Shown piece after piece: positions 54,288-64,000 of a stretch of 64,000 nt of DNA. Made by a program: the position numbers and the translations under genes. Numbering within the stretch: the stretch's first letter is position 1; each line of letters begins with the position of its first letter. The notes under the pieces are model-generated. The model had not been told where the DNA came from. It saw only the letters and a program-made list of their open reading frames with translations, and did not search any database. Origin of the DNA: an uncultured Mycoplasmatota bacterium (GTDB lineage Bacteria > Bacillota_I > Bacilli_A > Izemoplasmatales > Izemoplasmataceae); NCBI GenBank assembly GCA_913062645.1, contig CAJXVW010000001.1:620001-684000 (forward strand), in the 5' to 3' direction.

Positions 54288-54325
54288 GCAAACCATCTTG
54301 CATCCTGAGATGGTTTGCTTGTTAT
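54288..54325 (+). terminator. Terminator or attenuator between oppA and oppB
   Basis: An 11-bp perfect stem GCAAACCATCT/AGATGGTTTGC with a nine-base loop, followed by TTGTTAT. The weak T run suggests partial read-through, giving more OppA than membrane subunits. Confidence 0.7.
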
Positions 54326-54598
54326 ATATTTACGGCGTTTGCGCCGTGAATGACGCAAATGATGAAACCGTTAAAAACGCTCGCGACGCCCATTGCGATA
54401 TGACCGATAACGGCCACACAATGCCGTTGCGGGCGTTTGGTTCATCGTTGCCATGATATTGCCTATGAGGTCTTGAATCCCTTTGTGCTTTACTTTTGTG
54501 TACAACCTGTTGAAAAGTTGTCATAAAGCCCAAACGGATTTAAGAATTTAGAATAGACCAAAGAAAGGAGCATGTGGCACTCGATTGCCGCATGAACG
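54326..54598 (+). other. oppA-oppB intergenic leader with hairpins and a 7-codon frame
   Basis: A GC-rich hairpin ACGGCG/CGCCGT lies at 54332-54347. A seven-codon frame MWHSIAA (ATG 54572 to TGA 54593-54595) follows a strong AAAGGAG, while oppB itself has no good binding site; this suggests coupling by reinitiation. Confidence 0.45.
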
Positions 54599-55735
54599 AT
54601 GATTATGGGAAGATACATCTTGATTCGTACCATCTGGATCTTCATCATCATCAGCATCATTCTGTCGCTCAACTTCATTCTGTTGAAGCTCGCACCCGAG
54701 TTTCCTCCGGTCACGGAAGAACAAAAGGGCATTTACTATGCGCGACAAGTTGCCGATGGATACATGACCCTCCGGGTCGTGGAAGATCCCGATGAAGTGG
54801 ACGAAATCCAGTACAAGGTTGCCAACAATCTGACGCTGGGCGAATGTCCAAAGTGTTACTACCGTCCCGACGATCCGACCAACCCGCAGAAGTACTGGGT
54901 CTACGAGCCGGTCGCCTTATCGACGCAATACTTCCGATGGGTCGGCAACGTTGTCACCGAATGGAACTGGGGGCTGTCGACTCGCGTTGCCGTCAATACG
55001 CCGGTGTTCGACGTCCTGATCGGCCGCAATGCCGACGGTACCTTCTCCGGCAGCAGCCGGATCCGAACGACGATGACGCTCAATCTGATCGCGCTGGCAT
55101 TTTACATTCCGATCGGATTCACGCTCGGTATCATCGCCGCCTTGAACAAAAACTCCTGGATTGACAACGCCATTTCGTTCTTCGTCATGGTGTTCATCTC
55201 CGTACCAAGCTTCGTCGTGATGACGATGCTGGTCATGATCTTCGGCTTCCAGCTGGGCTGGTTCCCGAATCAATGGCCGGCCAACGACCTCGGCGGGGCA
55301 ATTCAGTACACGGCACTCGTCATTCCCGTCCTGGGTCTGTCGTTCGGCGCCATCGCCGGACTCACCCGTACCACGCGTGCCGAACTCACCGAGGTACTCA
55401 CCAGTGAATTCGTGCTGTTGGCCAGAACCAAGGGTCTGACACGTCGTCAGGCGGTCATCCGCCATGCGATGCGCAACTCGATGGTTCCGTTGGTCCCCGG
55501 CATCATCTTCTCGTTCGTCGGACTGCTCAGCGGTTCGGTCATCATCGAACGAATCTACAGCATCCCCGGCATGGGCCGCATTTATCTGCGCGCCATGACC
55601 CAGGGTCAGTACGACTACAATCTCGTGCTTGCGATCACCGCCTTCTACACCATCATCGGACTGTTCGCCGTACTGCTCGTCGACCTGTCCTACGGCATCG
55701 TTGATCCGCGCATTCGAATGGGGGCGAGACGATAA
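54599..55735 (+). CDS. oppB: Oligopeptide ABC transporter permease OppB
   Basis: 378 residues with a first helix at ~6-28, an enlarged extracytoplasmic loop (~30-115) and five further helices. The ABC-permease EAA-like loop is seen at LARTKGLTRRQAVIRHAMRN (~residue 282), and the end DLSYGIVDPRIRMGARR is typical of OppB. No good ribosome binding site is near ATG 54599 or the in-frame ATG 54605; translation may be coupled to the short upstream frame at 54572. The stop overlaps the oppC start. Confidence 0.92.
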   Translation: MIMGRYILIRTIWIFIIISIILSLNFILLKLAPEFPPVTEEQKGIYYARQVADGYMTLRVVEDPDEVDEIQYKVANNLTLGECPKCYYRPDDPTNPQKYWVYEPVALSTQYFRWVGNVVTEWNWGLSTRVAVNTPVFDVLIGRNADGTFSGSSRIRTTMTLNLIALAFYIPIGFTLGIIAALNKNSWIDNAISFFVMVFISVPSFVVMTMLVMIFGFQLGWFPNQWPANDLGGAIQYTALVIPVLGLSFGAIAGLTRTTRAELTEVLTSEFVLLARTKGLTRRQAVIRHAMRNSMVPLVPGIIFSFVGLLSGSVIIERIYSIPGMGRIYLRAMTQGQYDYNLVLAITAFYTIIGLFAVLLVDLSYGIVDPRIRMGARR

Positions 55736-57624
55736 TGGACAAGAACAACACTGACCGTAACTTGCGCCCGGAAGATTTCGAATTCGTCCAGGCGGAGAAG
55801 AAACTCTACGACAAGAAATTCGAAACCAAACCGATCGGATACTTCCGCGATGCGATGATCCGTTTCGGCAAGAACAAGACCAACGTCGTCGCGACGACGA
55901 TTTTGTTCGCGATCATCATCGGCACGATCCTGATCCCAATCTTCAGCAACAAGAACTACGAGTTGCAGGAATCGGATCTGGCGTTTTTGCCGCCGCGCAT
56001 TCCCCTGATTGAACAACTCGGGTTCCTTGACGGCACCTCCGACAAAGAAGGACTGCCGGTGGATCCGAGCACAATCGATCCGGAAACCGGTCTCGGCATT
56101 CCGCTGGGCTATTATCCGGAAGCCATCGAAATGGATACCCTCGAAAACTACGAAGAAGAGTGCGTCGACCGCAACGTGCTGTGTAAAAACGGCTTTAACG
56201 TGTTGTCGGTGGATGCCGCTGCGACATCGGTCACCATCCAGTCTGCCAACTTCTTGCAGTTGGACAAGAACCAAAACGCATTCATCCGCATCGTCGTCGA
56301 AGAATTTGAGAACGCCGACGGCGCCGAACTGAATGTCTGGATCAAACCGGAGTTCGCCGGTGATTACGAGCTCATCGGTACCATTGATGAAGCCGGAACC
56401 TTCGATTTCGATCCGTTCGAACTGTTTCCTGATCTGCTGTTCCCGATCGTGTCGCAGATTCGTCTTGAACTGACGGCATCGTCGCCACAGGAACGCGTCC
56501 ATCTGACCAGCATCGAAGCGTATGACGACACCCAGACCGACCCGATTTTCAAAGACAGCGGGTTCGTCCTGTCGCAATATCAGATCATCGACGGCGCCGG
56601 ACTCTACGTCCGTGCCAAAGGCGAAATCACCATGGCCAACTTCACCTACAACGACTACACCGCCAAACTAGGCCCGACCGAACGCCTCCTGCCGCGCAGC
56701 GAATACGACGCGATCATCGCCGAGAATCCGCAGTGCGTCGCATCTCCTCATCCGGACACCGACAACTATCCGGACGGATGGGTGTTCCCCGAAGGCTGCC
56801 CGATCATGGAAGTGTACTCGCAGACCGAACCGGTCATCGTCGGTGACGTTGCGTACTTCTCCTATGATCTGGTCCTCAACTACCAGCTGTACAAGGGCTA
56901 CGAAGAGATGCCGTATTACTACTTCGGCACCGACTTCAACGGCCGTGACTTGTTCACCCTGCTGTGGGTCGCGACCCGTACGTCGCTCCTGCTCGGTCTT
57001 GTTGTCGCCGGCATCAACGTGTCGATCGGCATCGTTTACGGTGCGGTCAGCGGCTATTACGGCGGCACCGTCGACTTGATCCTGCAGCGCATCACCGAGG
57101 TCATCGGCCGCATTCCGTGGCTCGTCACCCTCGCCATTTTCGTGTCCTTCTTCGGACCAGGAATTCAGACCCTGATCTTCGTTCTGATCGTATCGGGCTG
57201 GATTGGCCCGCAAAGCGTCACCAGAACGCAGTTCTATCGCTACAAAGGACGCGAATACGTGTTGGCATCGCGGACGCTCGGGGCCAAGGACGGACGACTC
57301 ATTTTCCGTCACATCCTGCCCAACGGCATCGGCACCATCATCACCGCCAGCATTCTCACCATTCCGTACACGATCTTCGCCGAATCGACCATTTCCTATC
57401 TCGGTTTCGGTGTCGGTCATGGACAAGAATTCAACATTTTCGGCATTACGTTCAGCGGCGTCAGCGTCGGCGTGTTGCTCTCCGATGGTCGGAACTATCT
57501 CTTGAATCGTCCGTATCTGACGATCTTCCCCGCCATCCTGATCTCGATTCTGATGATCACCTTCAACATGTTCGGTAACGCTCTGCGCGATGCCTTCAAT
57601 CCTAGCTTAAGGGGGTCTGAATAA
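55735..57624 (+). CDS. oppC: Oligopeptide ABC transporter permease OppC with a large extracytoplasmic insert
   Basis: 629 residues, about twice the usual ~300. The N-terminal cytosolic tail and first helix (~45-64) are normal. A soluble insert of ~320 residues follows, with beta-rich stretches and several Cys. The permease core then resumes at YFGTDFNGRDLFTLLWVATRTSLLLG (broken by family variation). The EAA loop REYVLASRTLGAKDGRLIFR (~residue 504) contacts the ATPases. The insert would face outside and may contact OppA or peptides. It overlaps oppB and oppD by one base each. Confidence 0.92.
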   Translation: MDKNNTDRNLRPEDFEFVQAEKKLYDKKFETKPIGYFRDAMIRFGKNKTNVVATTILFAIIIGTILIPIFSNKNYELQESDLAFLPPRIPLIEQLGFLDGTSDKEGLPVDPSTIDPETGLGIPLGYYPEAIEMDTLENYEEECVDRNVLCKNGFNVLSVDAAATSVTIQSANFLQLDKNQNAFIRIVVEEFENADGAELNVWIKPEFAGDYELIGTIDEAGTFDFDPFELFPDLLFPIVSQIRLELTASSPQERVHLTSIEAYDDTQTDPIFKDSGFVLSQYQIIDGAGLYVRAKGEITMANFTYNDYTAKLGPTERLLPRSEYDAIIAENPQCVASPHPDTDNYPDGWVFPEGCPIMEVYSQTEPVIVGDVAYFSYDLVLNYQLYKGYEEMPYYYFGTDFNGRDLFTLLWVATRTSLLLGLVVAGINVSIGIVYGAVSGYYGGTVDLILQRITEVIGRIPWLVTLAIFVSFFGPGIQTLIFVLIVSGWIGPQSVTRTQFYRYKGREYVLASRTLGAKDGRLIFRHILPNGIGTIITASILTIPYTIFAESTISYLGFGVGHGQEFNIFGITFSGVSVGVLLSDGRNYLLNRPYLTIFPAILISILMITFNMFGNALRDAFNPSLRGSE

Positions 57625-59273
57625 TGGCCAAGAAAGACATCCATCTGTCCGTTGAAGACCTGACCATTTCGTTCAAAACGAACCAGGGTCTCGTGCGCGC
57701 CGTCCGCGGTGTGTCGTTCGACCTGGTTCATGGTGAAACGCTCGCCATCGTCGGGGAATCCGGCAGCGGCAAAAGCGTCACCAGCCGTGCCATCATGGGC
57801 ATTCTCGCCGGCAACGGCATCATTGACAACGGCAGCATCATGTTCGAAGGCGAAGACCTCACGCAAGTCACCGAAGAACACTTCCACGAAGTGCGTGGGA
57901 ACCGCATCGGCATGATCTTCCAGGATCCGATGTCAAGCCTGAACCCGATCATGCGCATCGGCAAACAAATCACCGAAGGGATGATTCTCAACGGGAAACA
58001 TCTCGACAATCGCTACAAGGCAATGTTCCAGGAATCGCGCGGTCGCTACAAGTCGCTCAAACGCAACATCAAACGGGCGAAGAAAACCAAAAAACGGCTG
58101 ACCGCCCAGTACAAATGGGACATCAGCGAGCTCGAACGCAAGTACGAGCGCCGCATCAAAGAAGAAACCGAAACCAAAGAAGAGCAAAATGCGCTTCTGG
58201 CCGAACTCGCCGACCGCAAGCAAGCTCGCAAGCAACAACTCACTGAGCGTATTGCCGTCGAACTGCCCAAAGCGCAGGAAACGATCGCCAAGCTGCAGCA
58301 ACAACTGCCGGCAGCCAAAGCGAAGTTGAAAGAGGAAAAAGCCAACGCCAAAGCCGCCATCACCAAAGAGTGGAACGAGCAGAAGCGGCTTGCCGCCGCC
58401 GACATCAGCCAGATTCAAAGCGAAGCGAAAGCCGAGCTTGACAAGTTGAAGGCCGACATCAACGATTTGAGCGGCGACGCCAAGAAAGAAGCTCAGAACA
58501 CCTATCGCGAAGCAGCCAAAAAATGGAAACAGAAGGTTGCCGACCGCAAGGAACAACTCGCCCGCTACAAGAAAGTGACGAAAAAGGAAGCCTTTGAACG
58601 GGCCATCCAAGTCATGCGCGAAGTCGGCATCGACAACCCGGAAAAACGGTTCAAGCAGTATCCGTTCCAGTTCTCCGGCGGCATGCGCCAGCGCATCGTC
58701 ATCGCCATCGCCCTGACGGCCAGCCCCGACATCCTCATCTGCGACGAACCGACCACGGCGCTCGACGTCACGATTCAGGCGCAGATTCTCGAACTGATCA
58801 ATAAACTGAAGGTCGACCGCGATCTGTCGGTCATCTTCATCACCCATGACCTCGGTGTTGTTGCCAACATGGCCGACCGCATCGCCGTCATGTACGCCGG
58901 CAAGATCGTCGAACTCGGTACCGCCGAAGACGTCTTCTACAATCCCCGGCATCCCTATACCTGGGCACTGCTTTCCAGCATGCCCGACCTCGACAGCAAA
59001 GAACGTCTGACGGCCATTCCGGGCACCCCGCCCAACATGCTGTTCCCACCGAAGGGCGACGCCTTCGCCGAACGCAACAAGTTCGCGATGCGGATCGACT
59101 TCGAAGAACAGCCGCCGATGTTCCAAATCTCCGACACGCATTATGCCGCCACTTGGCTTCTGCACAAGGACGCACCGAAAGTCGAGATGCCCGAAACCAT
59201 CAAGCATCGCATCGAGCGGATGCTCGCCCACGATGCTGAAGGGGAAGACAAGAAGGAGGGAGCGACGGCATGA
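57624..59273 (+). CDS. oppD: Oligopeptide ABC transporter ATPase OppD with a coiled-coil insert
   Basis: 549 residues versus the usual ~330-350. Walker A GESGSGKS (~45), the Q-loop [11 protein letters not shown] (~97), signature FSGGMRQR (~350), Walker [14 protein letters not shown] and [14 protein letters not shown] are intact. Between Q-loop and signature lies an extra ~190-residue segment, rich in Lys, Glu, Gln and Ala and strongly coiled-coil-like. The C-terminal oligopeptide-ABC tail ([15 protein letters not shown]...) is present. ATP hydrolysis drives import. The start overlaps the oppC stop. Confidence 0.93.
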   Translation: MAKKDIHLSVEDLTISFKTNQGLVRAVRGVSFDLVHGETLAIVGESGSGKSVTSRAIMGILAGNGIIDNGSIMFEGEDLTQVTEEHFHEVRGNRIGMIFQDPMSSLNPIMRIGKQITEGMILNGKHLDNRYKAMFQESRGRYKSLKRNIKRAKKTKKRLTAQYKWDISELERKYERRIKEETETKEEQNALLAELADRKQARKQQLTERIAVELPKAQETIAKLQQQLPAAKAKLKEEKANAKAAITKEWNEQKRLAAADISQIQSEAKAELDKLKADINDLSGDAKKEAQNTYREAAKKWKQKVADRKEQLARYKKVTKKEAFERAIQVMREVGIDNPEKRFKQYPFQFSGGMRQRIVIAIALTASPDILICDEPTTALDVTIQAQILELINKLKVDRDLSVIFITHDLGVVANMADRIAVMYAGKIVELGTAEDVFYNPRHPYTWALLSSMPDLDSKERLTAIPGTPPNMLFPPKGDAFAERNKFAMRIDFEEQPPMFQISDTHYAATWLLHKDAPKVEMPETIKHRIERMLAHDAEGEDKKEGATA

Positions 59274-60625
59274 GCACACAAGTCAAAGAAGACAAACAAC
59301 CGATCTTAAGCGTTCGCAACCTCAAGGAATACTTCGTCAACGGCCGTGGTCGCAACAAACTGATCGTCAAGGCCATCGACGACGTCAGCTTCGACATCTT
59401 CAAGGGCGAAGTCTTCGGACTCGTCGGCGAATCCGGCTGTGGGAAGACCACGACCGGGCGCACGATCATCAAACTCCATGAACCGACCGACGGCGAGATC
59501 TTCTTCAAGGGAACCCGCATCGGCGCCGGCTTCATGAGCCTCAAACAAGAAATCAAGGACATCCGCAAGAGCGATCTGCCGAAAGAAGAAAAAGCCAAGC
59601 GCATCGATGAAATCAAATATGAGATTCGTCAGCGCAAACGCGACAACGCCGGCATCCGGCGCGGCAGCGAGTTCAAGGAGTTCTACGATGAAATCGACCA
59701 GATCCAACGCAGCGACATTCCCGTCAAGGAGCGCCGCGCCAAGATCAAGGACATCCAGCAGCAAATCAAACAGCGCCGCATCGAACTGAATCGTCAGCGC
59801 ACCGGTCCCGAATACCAGAAACTCAAAGAGGAACTGGCCGCCGCCAAGGCGCGCACCGACCTGACGAAATCCGAGAAGCACGATCTTCTGTTCAATCTCA
59901 AGTATAAGATGAAAACCTTGCGCAAAGGCGCACCCAAAAACGACAATGAACTGATGCGCAAGATGCAGATGATCTTCCAGGATCCGATCGCTTCGCTCAA
60001 CCCGCGGATGACGGTCAAGGAAATCGTCGCCGAAGGTCTCCGCATCGCGGGTGAACGCAACGACAAGATCATCAATGAAAAAGTCAATGCCGCCCTCGAA
60101 CGCGTCGGTCTCCTGCCGGAACACGCCTCGCGCTATCCGCATGAATTCTCAGGCGGCCAGCGTCAGCGCATCGGCATTGCCCGGGCGCTCATCGTCGTTC
60201 CCGAGTTCATCATCGCCGACGAACCGATCAGTGCGCTCGACGTATCAATCCAGGCACAGGTCATCAACTTGCTCAACGACCTTCGGGAAGAACTCGGCAT
60301 CACGATCATGTTCATCGCCCACGACCTCAGCGTCGTCAAGTACTTCTCCGATCGCATCGGTGTCATGTACTACGGCAACCTGGTCGAGATGACGACCTCC
60401 GAAGAACTGTTCAAAAATCCGCTTCACCCTTATACGCGCAGCCTTCTGTCGGCCGTACCATTGCCGGATCCGCATTATGAGAAGAAGCGCAAGCGCGTGC
60501 GTTACCAACCATGGAAAGTGCATGACTATTCCGTCCAGGGACCAACGCTTCAGGAAATCAAGCCGGGTCATTGGGTTTTGGCCAATGACGTCGAGATCGC
60601 CGAGTACAAGAAGATTCTGAAGTGA
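59270..60625 (+). CDS. oppF: Oligopeptide ABC transporter ATPase OppF with a charged insert
   Basis: 451 residues versus ~310-330. Walker [13 protein letters not shown] (~53) is followed by a Lys/Glu/Arg-rich insert (~90-225) before the Q-loop [15 protein letters not shown] (~232), signature [11 protein letters not shown] (~293), Walker [13 protein letters not shown] and [14 protein letters not shown]. The insert position differs from that in OppD. Mycoplasma OppF/OppD are also known to be enlarged, which hints at the lineage. The start overlaps the oppD stop (ATGA). Confidence 0.93.
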   Translation: MSTQVKEDKQPILSVRNLKEYFVNGRGRNKLIVKAIDDVSFDIFKGEVFGLVGESGCGKTTTGRTIIKLHEPTDGEIFFKGTRIGAGFMSLKQEIKDIRKSDLPKEEKAKRIDEIKYEIRQRKRDNAGIRRGSEFKEFYDEIDQIQRSDIPVKERRAKIKDIQQQIKQRRIELNRQRTGPEYQKLKEELAAAKARTDLTKSEKHDLLFNLKYKMKTLRKGAPKNDNELMRKMQMIFQDPIASLNPRMTVKEIVAEGLRIAGERNDKIINEKVNAALERVGLLPEHASRYPHEFSGGQRQRIGIARALIVVPEFIIADEPISALDVSIQAQVINLLNDLREELGITIMFIAHDLSVVKYFSDRIGVMYYGNLVEMTTSEELFKNPLHPYTRSLLSAVPLPDPHYEKKRKRVRYQPWKVHDYSVQGPTLQEIKPGHWVLANDVEIAEYKKILK

Positions 60626-60999
60626 AGCTTCTGATTCGCGCGTTCGCGCGATTCCTGTTGATCCTTGGCATCCAGTCGCTGTTCGTCTACGTGCTGTTGA
60701 TCACCGCGTTCGATCGTAACTTCAGCAATCAGAACATCAACGACGCCGTCTTCGTGGTCGGTGCCATCGTCTTCTCGATCGGCCTGATCACGGTCTCCAA
60801 CGCCGGCAAGGTGTTCGACGGATTCCGCTTCGCGTTCAAACAACTGTTCAGCCGTCACAACTACACGCATCTCGCCTTTTACGACTACAAGCGACAGCTG
60901 GAGGAAAAAGAAGCGAAAGTGACCGGCGTCTACACCCTGCTCGGGGGTTTGACGTTCATCGCCGTATCGTCGATCATCGGCTTCATGTATTTTACTTGA
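60622..60999 (+). CDS. DUF3899-like membrane protein at the end of the opp operon
   Basis: 125 residues with helices at ~8-28, ~40-60 and ~103-123. The pattern [27 protein letters not shown] fits DUF3899, small membrane proteins of unknown function often found behind opp genes. GTG 60622 overlaps the oppF stop (GTGA). It is probably translated by coupling. Confidence 0.75.
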   Translation: MKLLIRAFARFLLILGIQSLFVYVLLITAFDRNFSNQNINDAVFVVGAIVFSIGLITVSNAGKVFDGFRFAFKQLFSRHNYTHLAFYDYKRQLEEKEAKVTGVYTLLGGLTFIAVSSIIGFMYFT

Positions 61000-61005
61000 T
61001 TCATC

Positions 61006-61032
61006 AAAACCGCATCGCGAGATGCGGTTTTT
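61006..61032 (+). terminator. Rho-independent terminator of the opp operon
   Basis: An 11-bp stem AAAACCGCATC/GATGCGGTTTT with a GCGA loop and T run. Confidence 0.92.
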
Positions 61033-61063
61033 GTTTGTCTGCGTACCACCGTGCACGATATGC

Positions 61064-61092
61064 TTGGTGGCGACGTCGAAATATGATATAAT
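61064..61092 (+). promoter_or_regulatory. Promoter of the acetyltransferase-like gene
   Basis: TTGGTG (61064-61069), a 17-base spacer and TATAAT (61087-61092), extended by TGA. Confidence 0.75.
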
Positions 61093-61115
61093 ATAGGCTG
61101 GAAAGAGGTGGTTCG

Positions 61116-62213
61116 ATGATCCGCAAGGTAACAACCAAGAAGGACTTGAAACGATTCATCTACTACGTCAAAACGCTCTACAAGGACGATCCCCATCACG
61201 TCCATCCGCTGTTTTTCAGCCTCAAAAAGGAACTGGCGGACGAAGTGTTGAAGAAACAGGACTACACGGCGCTGTTATGCCTGCGTGACAATGCGATTGT
61301 CGGACGGATCCTCTACACCGTCGACGAATCGAAAAAACAGGGCAAACAGGTCGGGTATTTTTCGTTTTTCGATGCGATCGACGATCCGTCGGTAGCACAG
61401 GAACTGTTTGATTACATGGAACAGGATTTGCTGGCACGAGGCATCGATTATGTCGAAGGCACCTTCGCACCGTACGATCCGGATACCCGTCGCGGTGTCC
61501 TTGTCAAGGGATTTGACAGCTCGCCCGTGATCTTCACATCCTACAACTATGCGTATTACGGACGGTTGTTGGAAGCCGTCGGATGCAAGAAGGCGATTGA
61601 CACGGTGTTGCTCAATGCGCAGGTCAACAAGGCCTCCTTGAAACGACTCAACACCGTCAGCAAATATTTCAACAGATCGCATGACGTGCGCATCGATTCC
61701 CTGGATTTCCAACATCTCGATCGCGATCTCAAGGATGTCCATCATGTTCTTGATGAAGCGACCAATGAAATCGTCTATCAGGATGCGCCATCGATGGACA
61801 TGGTGGAAACCGCCGCGCGGCAACTCAAGATGTTCATCAATCCCGATCTGATCCGCATCGCCCGCGAGAATGGGACCGATCGTCCGATCGGCTTCTGCCT
61901 CGTACTTCCTGATTACAATCAGATTTTCAAGAAAACCAAGGGTCGTTTGCGGCCGCTGGCTTTCTTGTTGGGCAAGAAGAAGATCACCAAGGCAAGGGGC
62001 ATGATGCAGTATGTGGTGCCCGATTATCAGAACACCGGCTTGATCGGGCACATGTTCAAGGTCATCTACGATGAGTTCGAGCGGATCGGCATCACCGATT
62101 TTGAAGCCGGCACGATGATGGAGGACAATCCGAAACCGATCAACGCGTTCAAGAAGTTCGGTGGTGAGATCATCAAGATCTATCGCCTCTACGGCAAGGA
62201 ACTCGGCAAATGA
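61116..62213 (+). CDS. GNAT-fold acetyltransferase-like protein
   Basis: 365 residues. The N-terminal part (KDLKRFIYYVKTLYKDDPHH) and a C-terminal GNAT-like core with VVPDYQNTGLIGHMFKVIYD (a likely acetyl-CoA-binding helix) resemble a family of large, poorly studied GNAT proteins in Bacillota and Bacteroidota. The substrate is unknown. RBS GAGGTGG precedes ATG 61116. The stop overlaps the next start (ATGA). Confidence 0.75.
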   Translation: MIRKVTTKKDLKRFIYYVKTLYKDDPHHVHPLFFSLKKELADEVLKKQDYTALLCLRDNAIVGRILYTVDESKKQGKQVGYFSFFDAIDDPSVAQELFDYMEQDLLARGIDYVEGTFAPYDPDTRRGVLVKGFDSSPVIFTSYNYAYYGRLLEAVGCKKAIDTVLLNAQVNKASLKRLNTVSKYFNRSHDVRIDSLDFQHLDRDLKDVHHVLDEATNEIVYQDAPSMDMVETAARQLKMFINPDLIRIARENGTDRPIGFCLVLPDYNQIFKKTKGRLRPLAFLLGKKKITKARGMMQYVVPDYQNTGLIGHMFKVIYDEFERIGITDFEAGTMMEDNPKPINAFKKFGGEIIKIYRLYGKELGK

Positions 62214-63397
62214 TCATCGCCATCGTCCAGCTGATCGCCATCTTTCTCGTACCGTTGTTGATCATCCGCTACCACAATCTGTTCATCACCCGGTGGTTCG
62301 GAACAATCGGCTCGGCCTATCTGTTCGGGATTGTCGTGGCATTGCTCATATATGGTGTCAATCAACTTGGTATTTCGTTTGCGGTCAATGCCGATGTCGG
62401 TGAAATCGGAAGTCATCTGGCAATCAGTGTGGCCATTCCGTTGTTGCTCTTTTCCGCGAACTTGAAAGAAGCGAAAAAACTCTCCAAAACGGTGCTGAAA
62501 TCCTTTGCTTCGCTGGTCCTCAGTGCGGTCATCGTGAGCACCATTGCATTCTATGTTTATGCGCGTAACATCACCGATGGGGCGGTGCTTTCCGGCATGG
62601 CCATCGGGGTCTACACCGGTGGCACGCCCAACTTGAACGCAATTGCCAACATCTTTGGATTGGATGGTACCGTGATTGCCAGTGCAAACTTGTCGGACAT
62701 GATCATCGGAGCCCTGTTCTACGTGTTTTTATTACTTCTATGCAAGCCGCTTTTGAGTCGGTTTCTGCGTTCCCGCACGGACGATGTGTACGTCACCGCA
62801 ACATCCAACATCGACAATACCGATGACTTGGATCTGGTTGGATTTAAGATCAGCAAGACGTTGACATCACGCATCTTGCTTGCGTTTGGCATCGCCGTGC
62901 TCGGAGCATTATTCGGACTCCTGGTATGGATCATTCTGGGTAGTGAAGACGGCAAGATGATTGATTTGCTTGTGCCCACGATGATGATCACCGTGACGGT
63001 GCTTGGCATCGTCGGTTCATTTCACGAAAAGATTCGTGAAACCAAGGGCATGAACGTAGTTGGTCAATACTTGATTCTGGTCTTCAGTTTTGCACTGGCA
63101 AGCAGCATCGACTTCTCTCGTCTGCAGTCAGTGTTCGGATATACCCTGCTGCTGTACGGATCGATCACGCTCGGTGTGTTTGTTCTGCACAGCATCTTCA
63201 GCAAATTGCTCGACGTGGATGTCGATTGCACGATGATCACGCTCACTGCGGGTCTCTACGGACCGGCGTTCGTACCGGCCATCACGAAACAGATCAACAA
63301 CGACGATCTGACCGTGCCCGGGTTAATCACCGGCAGTATCGGCTATGCGATCGGCACATTCCTCGGCATGATACTCGTCTTCCTCTACATGATCTGA
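62210..63397 (+). CDS. DUF819-family membrane protein
   Basis: 395 residues, about ten helices. The conserved GMAIGVYTGGTPNLNAIANIF and SANLSDMIIGALFY segments and a late LYGPAFVPAITKQINNDDL fit DUF819 (YjcL-like), putative transporters of unknown substrate. Two repeat-like halves are visible. Translation is coupled to the acetyltransferase-like gene. Confidence 0.82.
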   Translation: MIIAIVQLIAIFLVPLLIIRYHNLFITRWFGTIGSAYLFGIVVALLIYGVNQLGISFAVNADVGEIGSHLAISVAIPLLLFSANLKEAKKLSKTVLKSFASLVLSAVIVSTIAFYVYARNITDGAVLSGMAIGVYTGGTPNLNAIANIFGLDGTVIASANLSDMIIGALFYVFLLLLCKPLLSRFLRSRTDDVYVTATSNIDNTDDLDLVGFKISKTLTSRILLAFGIAVLGALFGLLVWIILGSEDGKMIDLLVPTMMITVTVLGIVGSFHEKIRETKGMNVVGQYLILVFSFALASSIDFSRLQSVFGYTLLLYGSITLGVFVLHSIFSKLLDVDVDCTMITLTAGLYGPAFVPAITKQINNDDLTVPGLITGSIGYAIGTFLGMILVFLYMI

Positions 63398-63410
63398 ATG
63401 AGGTGATTTT

Positions 63411-63917
63411 GTGAAATATGCAACCAGTGAACCCGATCGCGGGTCCCTTCTCAAACGCATTCTGATCGCCATCGTGGCGGTCTATCTGGTGGTGCTCCTG
63501 ATCATTCTCGGCATCAACATGTCACGCGGCGAACCATTGAGTTATCAAATGATTGATTACGACAACCAGTCGGCGCTGACGGTCGATCGCGCGACTTGCG
63601 AACAATACCACGCCGGCGTCATTTCGACTGCGTACCTCTGGGACGAGTTCGTGAGCGATTGCGAGCTGACGACGGATCTGACCTACGACGCAACGTTTTT
63701 CGAATCGCAGGTGTTGATCCTCCAGTTTTATGTCGGATCGCCCGACCAAGTCCCGTTCACGTATTACGACTATCTGTTCTCGCGCGACGGTTACGAGATC
63801 ATCAACGTTCGATACGAACGCTGCTGGCGATCCTGCTCGGACGAAACCGTGAAACACATCTACTTGATTACGATTGACAAGGACGAGATTCTCGGTGCGA
63901 ACATTTTGTTTGACTGA
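63411..63917 (+). CDS. Single-span membrane-anchored protein of unknown function
   Basis: 168 residues: a transmembrane helix at ~16-36 and an extracytoplasmic domain with four or five Cys, including CWRSC near residue 138. GTG 63411 follows GAGGTGATTTT. No family is recognised. Confidence 0.6.
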   Translation: MKYATSEPDRGSLLKRILIAIVAVYLVVLLIILGINMSRGEPLSYQMIDYDNQSALTVDRATCEQYHAGVISTAYLWDEFVSDCELTTDLTYDATFFESQVLILQFYVGSPDQVPFTYYDYLFSRDGYEIINVRYERCWRSCSDETVKHIYLITIDKDEILGANILFD

Positions 63918-63941
63918 ATGCGAATCAGCTGGGGTGATGCA

Positions 63942-64000
63942 ATGAACAAACACGAACGTAGCGTCCTCGACGCCGACCGGGCCTTCTGCAAACTGGCCCA
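63942..64000 (+). CDS. Start of a gene cut by the window end
   Basis: ATG 63942 follows GGGGTGA by about six bases. The first 19 residues (MNKHERSVLDADRAFCKLA) resemble the N-terminus of DUF4440/SnoaL-like proteins, but too little is visible for a firm call. Confidence 0.45.
   Translation, partial: MNKHERSVLDADRAFCKLA

Overview
The window is about 64 kb of bacterial chromosome using the standard code: genes end in TGA, TAA and TAG, and Trp is TGG. GC is moderate (roughly 50-55 % by eye) except for one AT-rich island. Single-membrane lipoproteins, GGTGA/GGAGG ribosome binding sites, extended TGATATAAT promoters, intrinsic terminators, and OppD/OppF ATPases with long inserts of a kind known in Mycoplasma suggest a Bacillota lineage near the Mollicutes (for example Izemoplasmatales or Haloplasmatales). 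That placement is an inference.

Layout. 1-4311: end of an Rnf operon, pyruvate phosphate dikinase and uracil-DNA glycosylase. 4304-9373: an AT-rich accessory island beginning at a tRNA-Trp-like sequence without a D-arm. It holds a broken RHS/YD-repeat gene, an IS256-family element and candidate immunity genes. 9374-11843: a THF riboswitch with a folT transporter gene, a kinase-like protein and a methyltransferase. 11877-19805: a GH13 enzyme, phosphoglycerate mutase, a lipoprotein, a zinc-ribbon membrane protein and enolase. 19940-25782: an MFS transporter, a cation exchanger, then secG-rnr-smpB-ssrA (protein export, RNA decay, trans-translation). 25990-29248: an RsgI-like lipoprotein, an ECF sigma factor and its RsgI-like membrane anti-sigma factor.

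29388-41939: tRNA-Lys, then a starch/maltodextrin locus. It has a secreted GH13 lipoprotein, a neopullulanase-like cytoplasmic GH13, the MalF and MalG permeases, a DUF1189 protein, the MalE lipoprotein and a membrane-anchored type I pullulanase. Extracellular enzymes would cut alpha-glucans, MalEFG would import the maltodextrins, and cytoplasmic GH13 enzymes would feed glycolysis (eno, gpmI, ppdK). No MalK ATPase gene is in the window. Cre-like sites lie upstream of most of these promoters, including those of the glycolytic genes. A previously unlisted 40-codon gene with its own promoter and terminator follows pullulanase.

42119-64000: tRNA-Ser, an EFR1-type ferredoxin, a YwaF-like membrane protein, a PfkB kinase, an EF-G-like GTPase, two lipoproteins (one an S41-type peptidase), a complete oppABCDF peptide importer with unusually enlarged subunits, and a final run of membrane and acetyltransferase-like genes cut by the window end.
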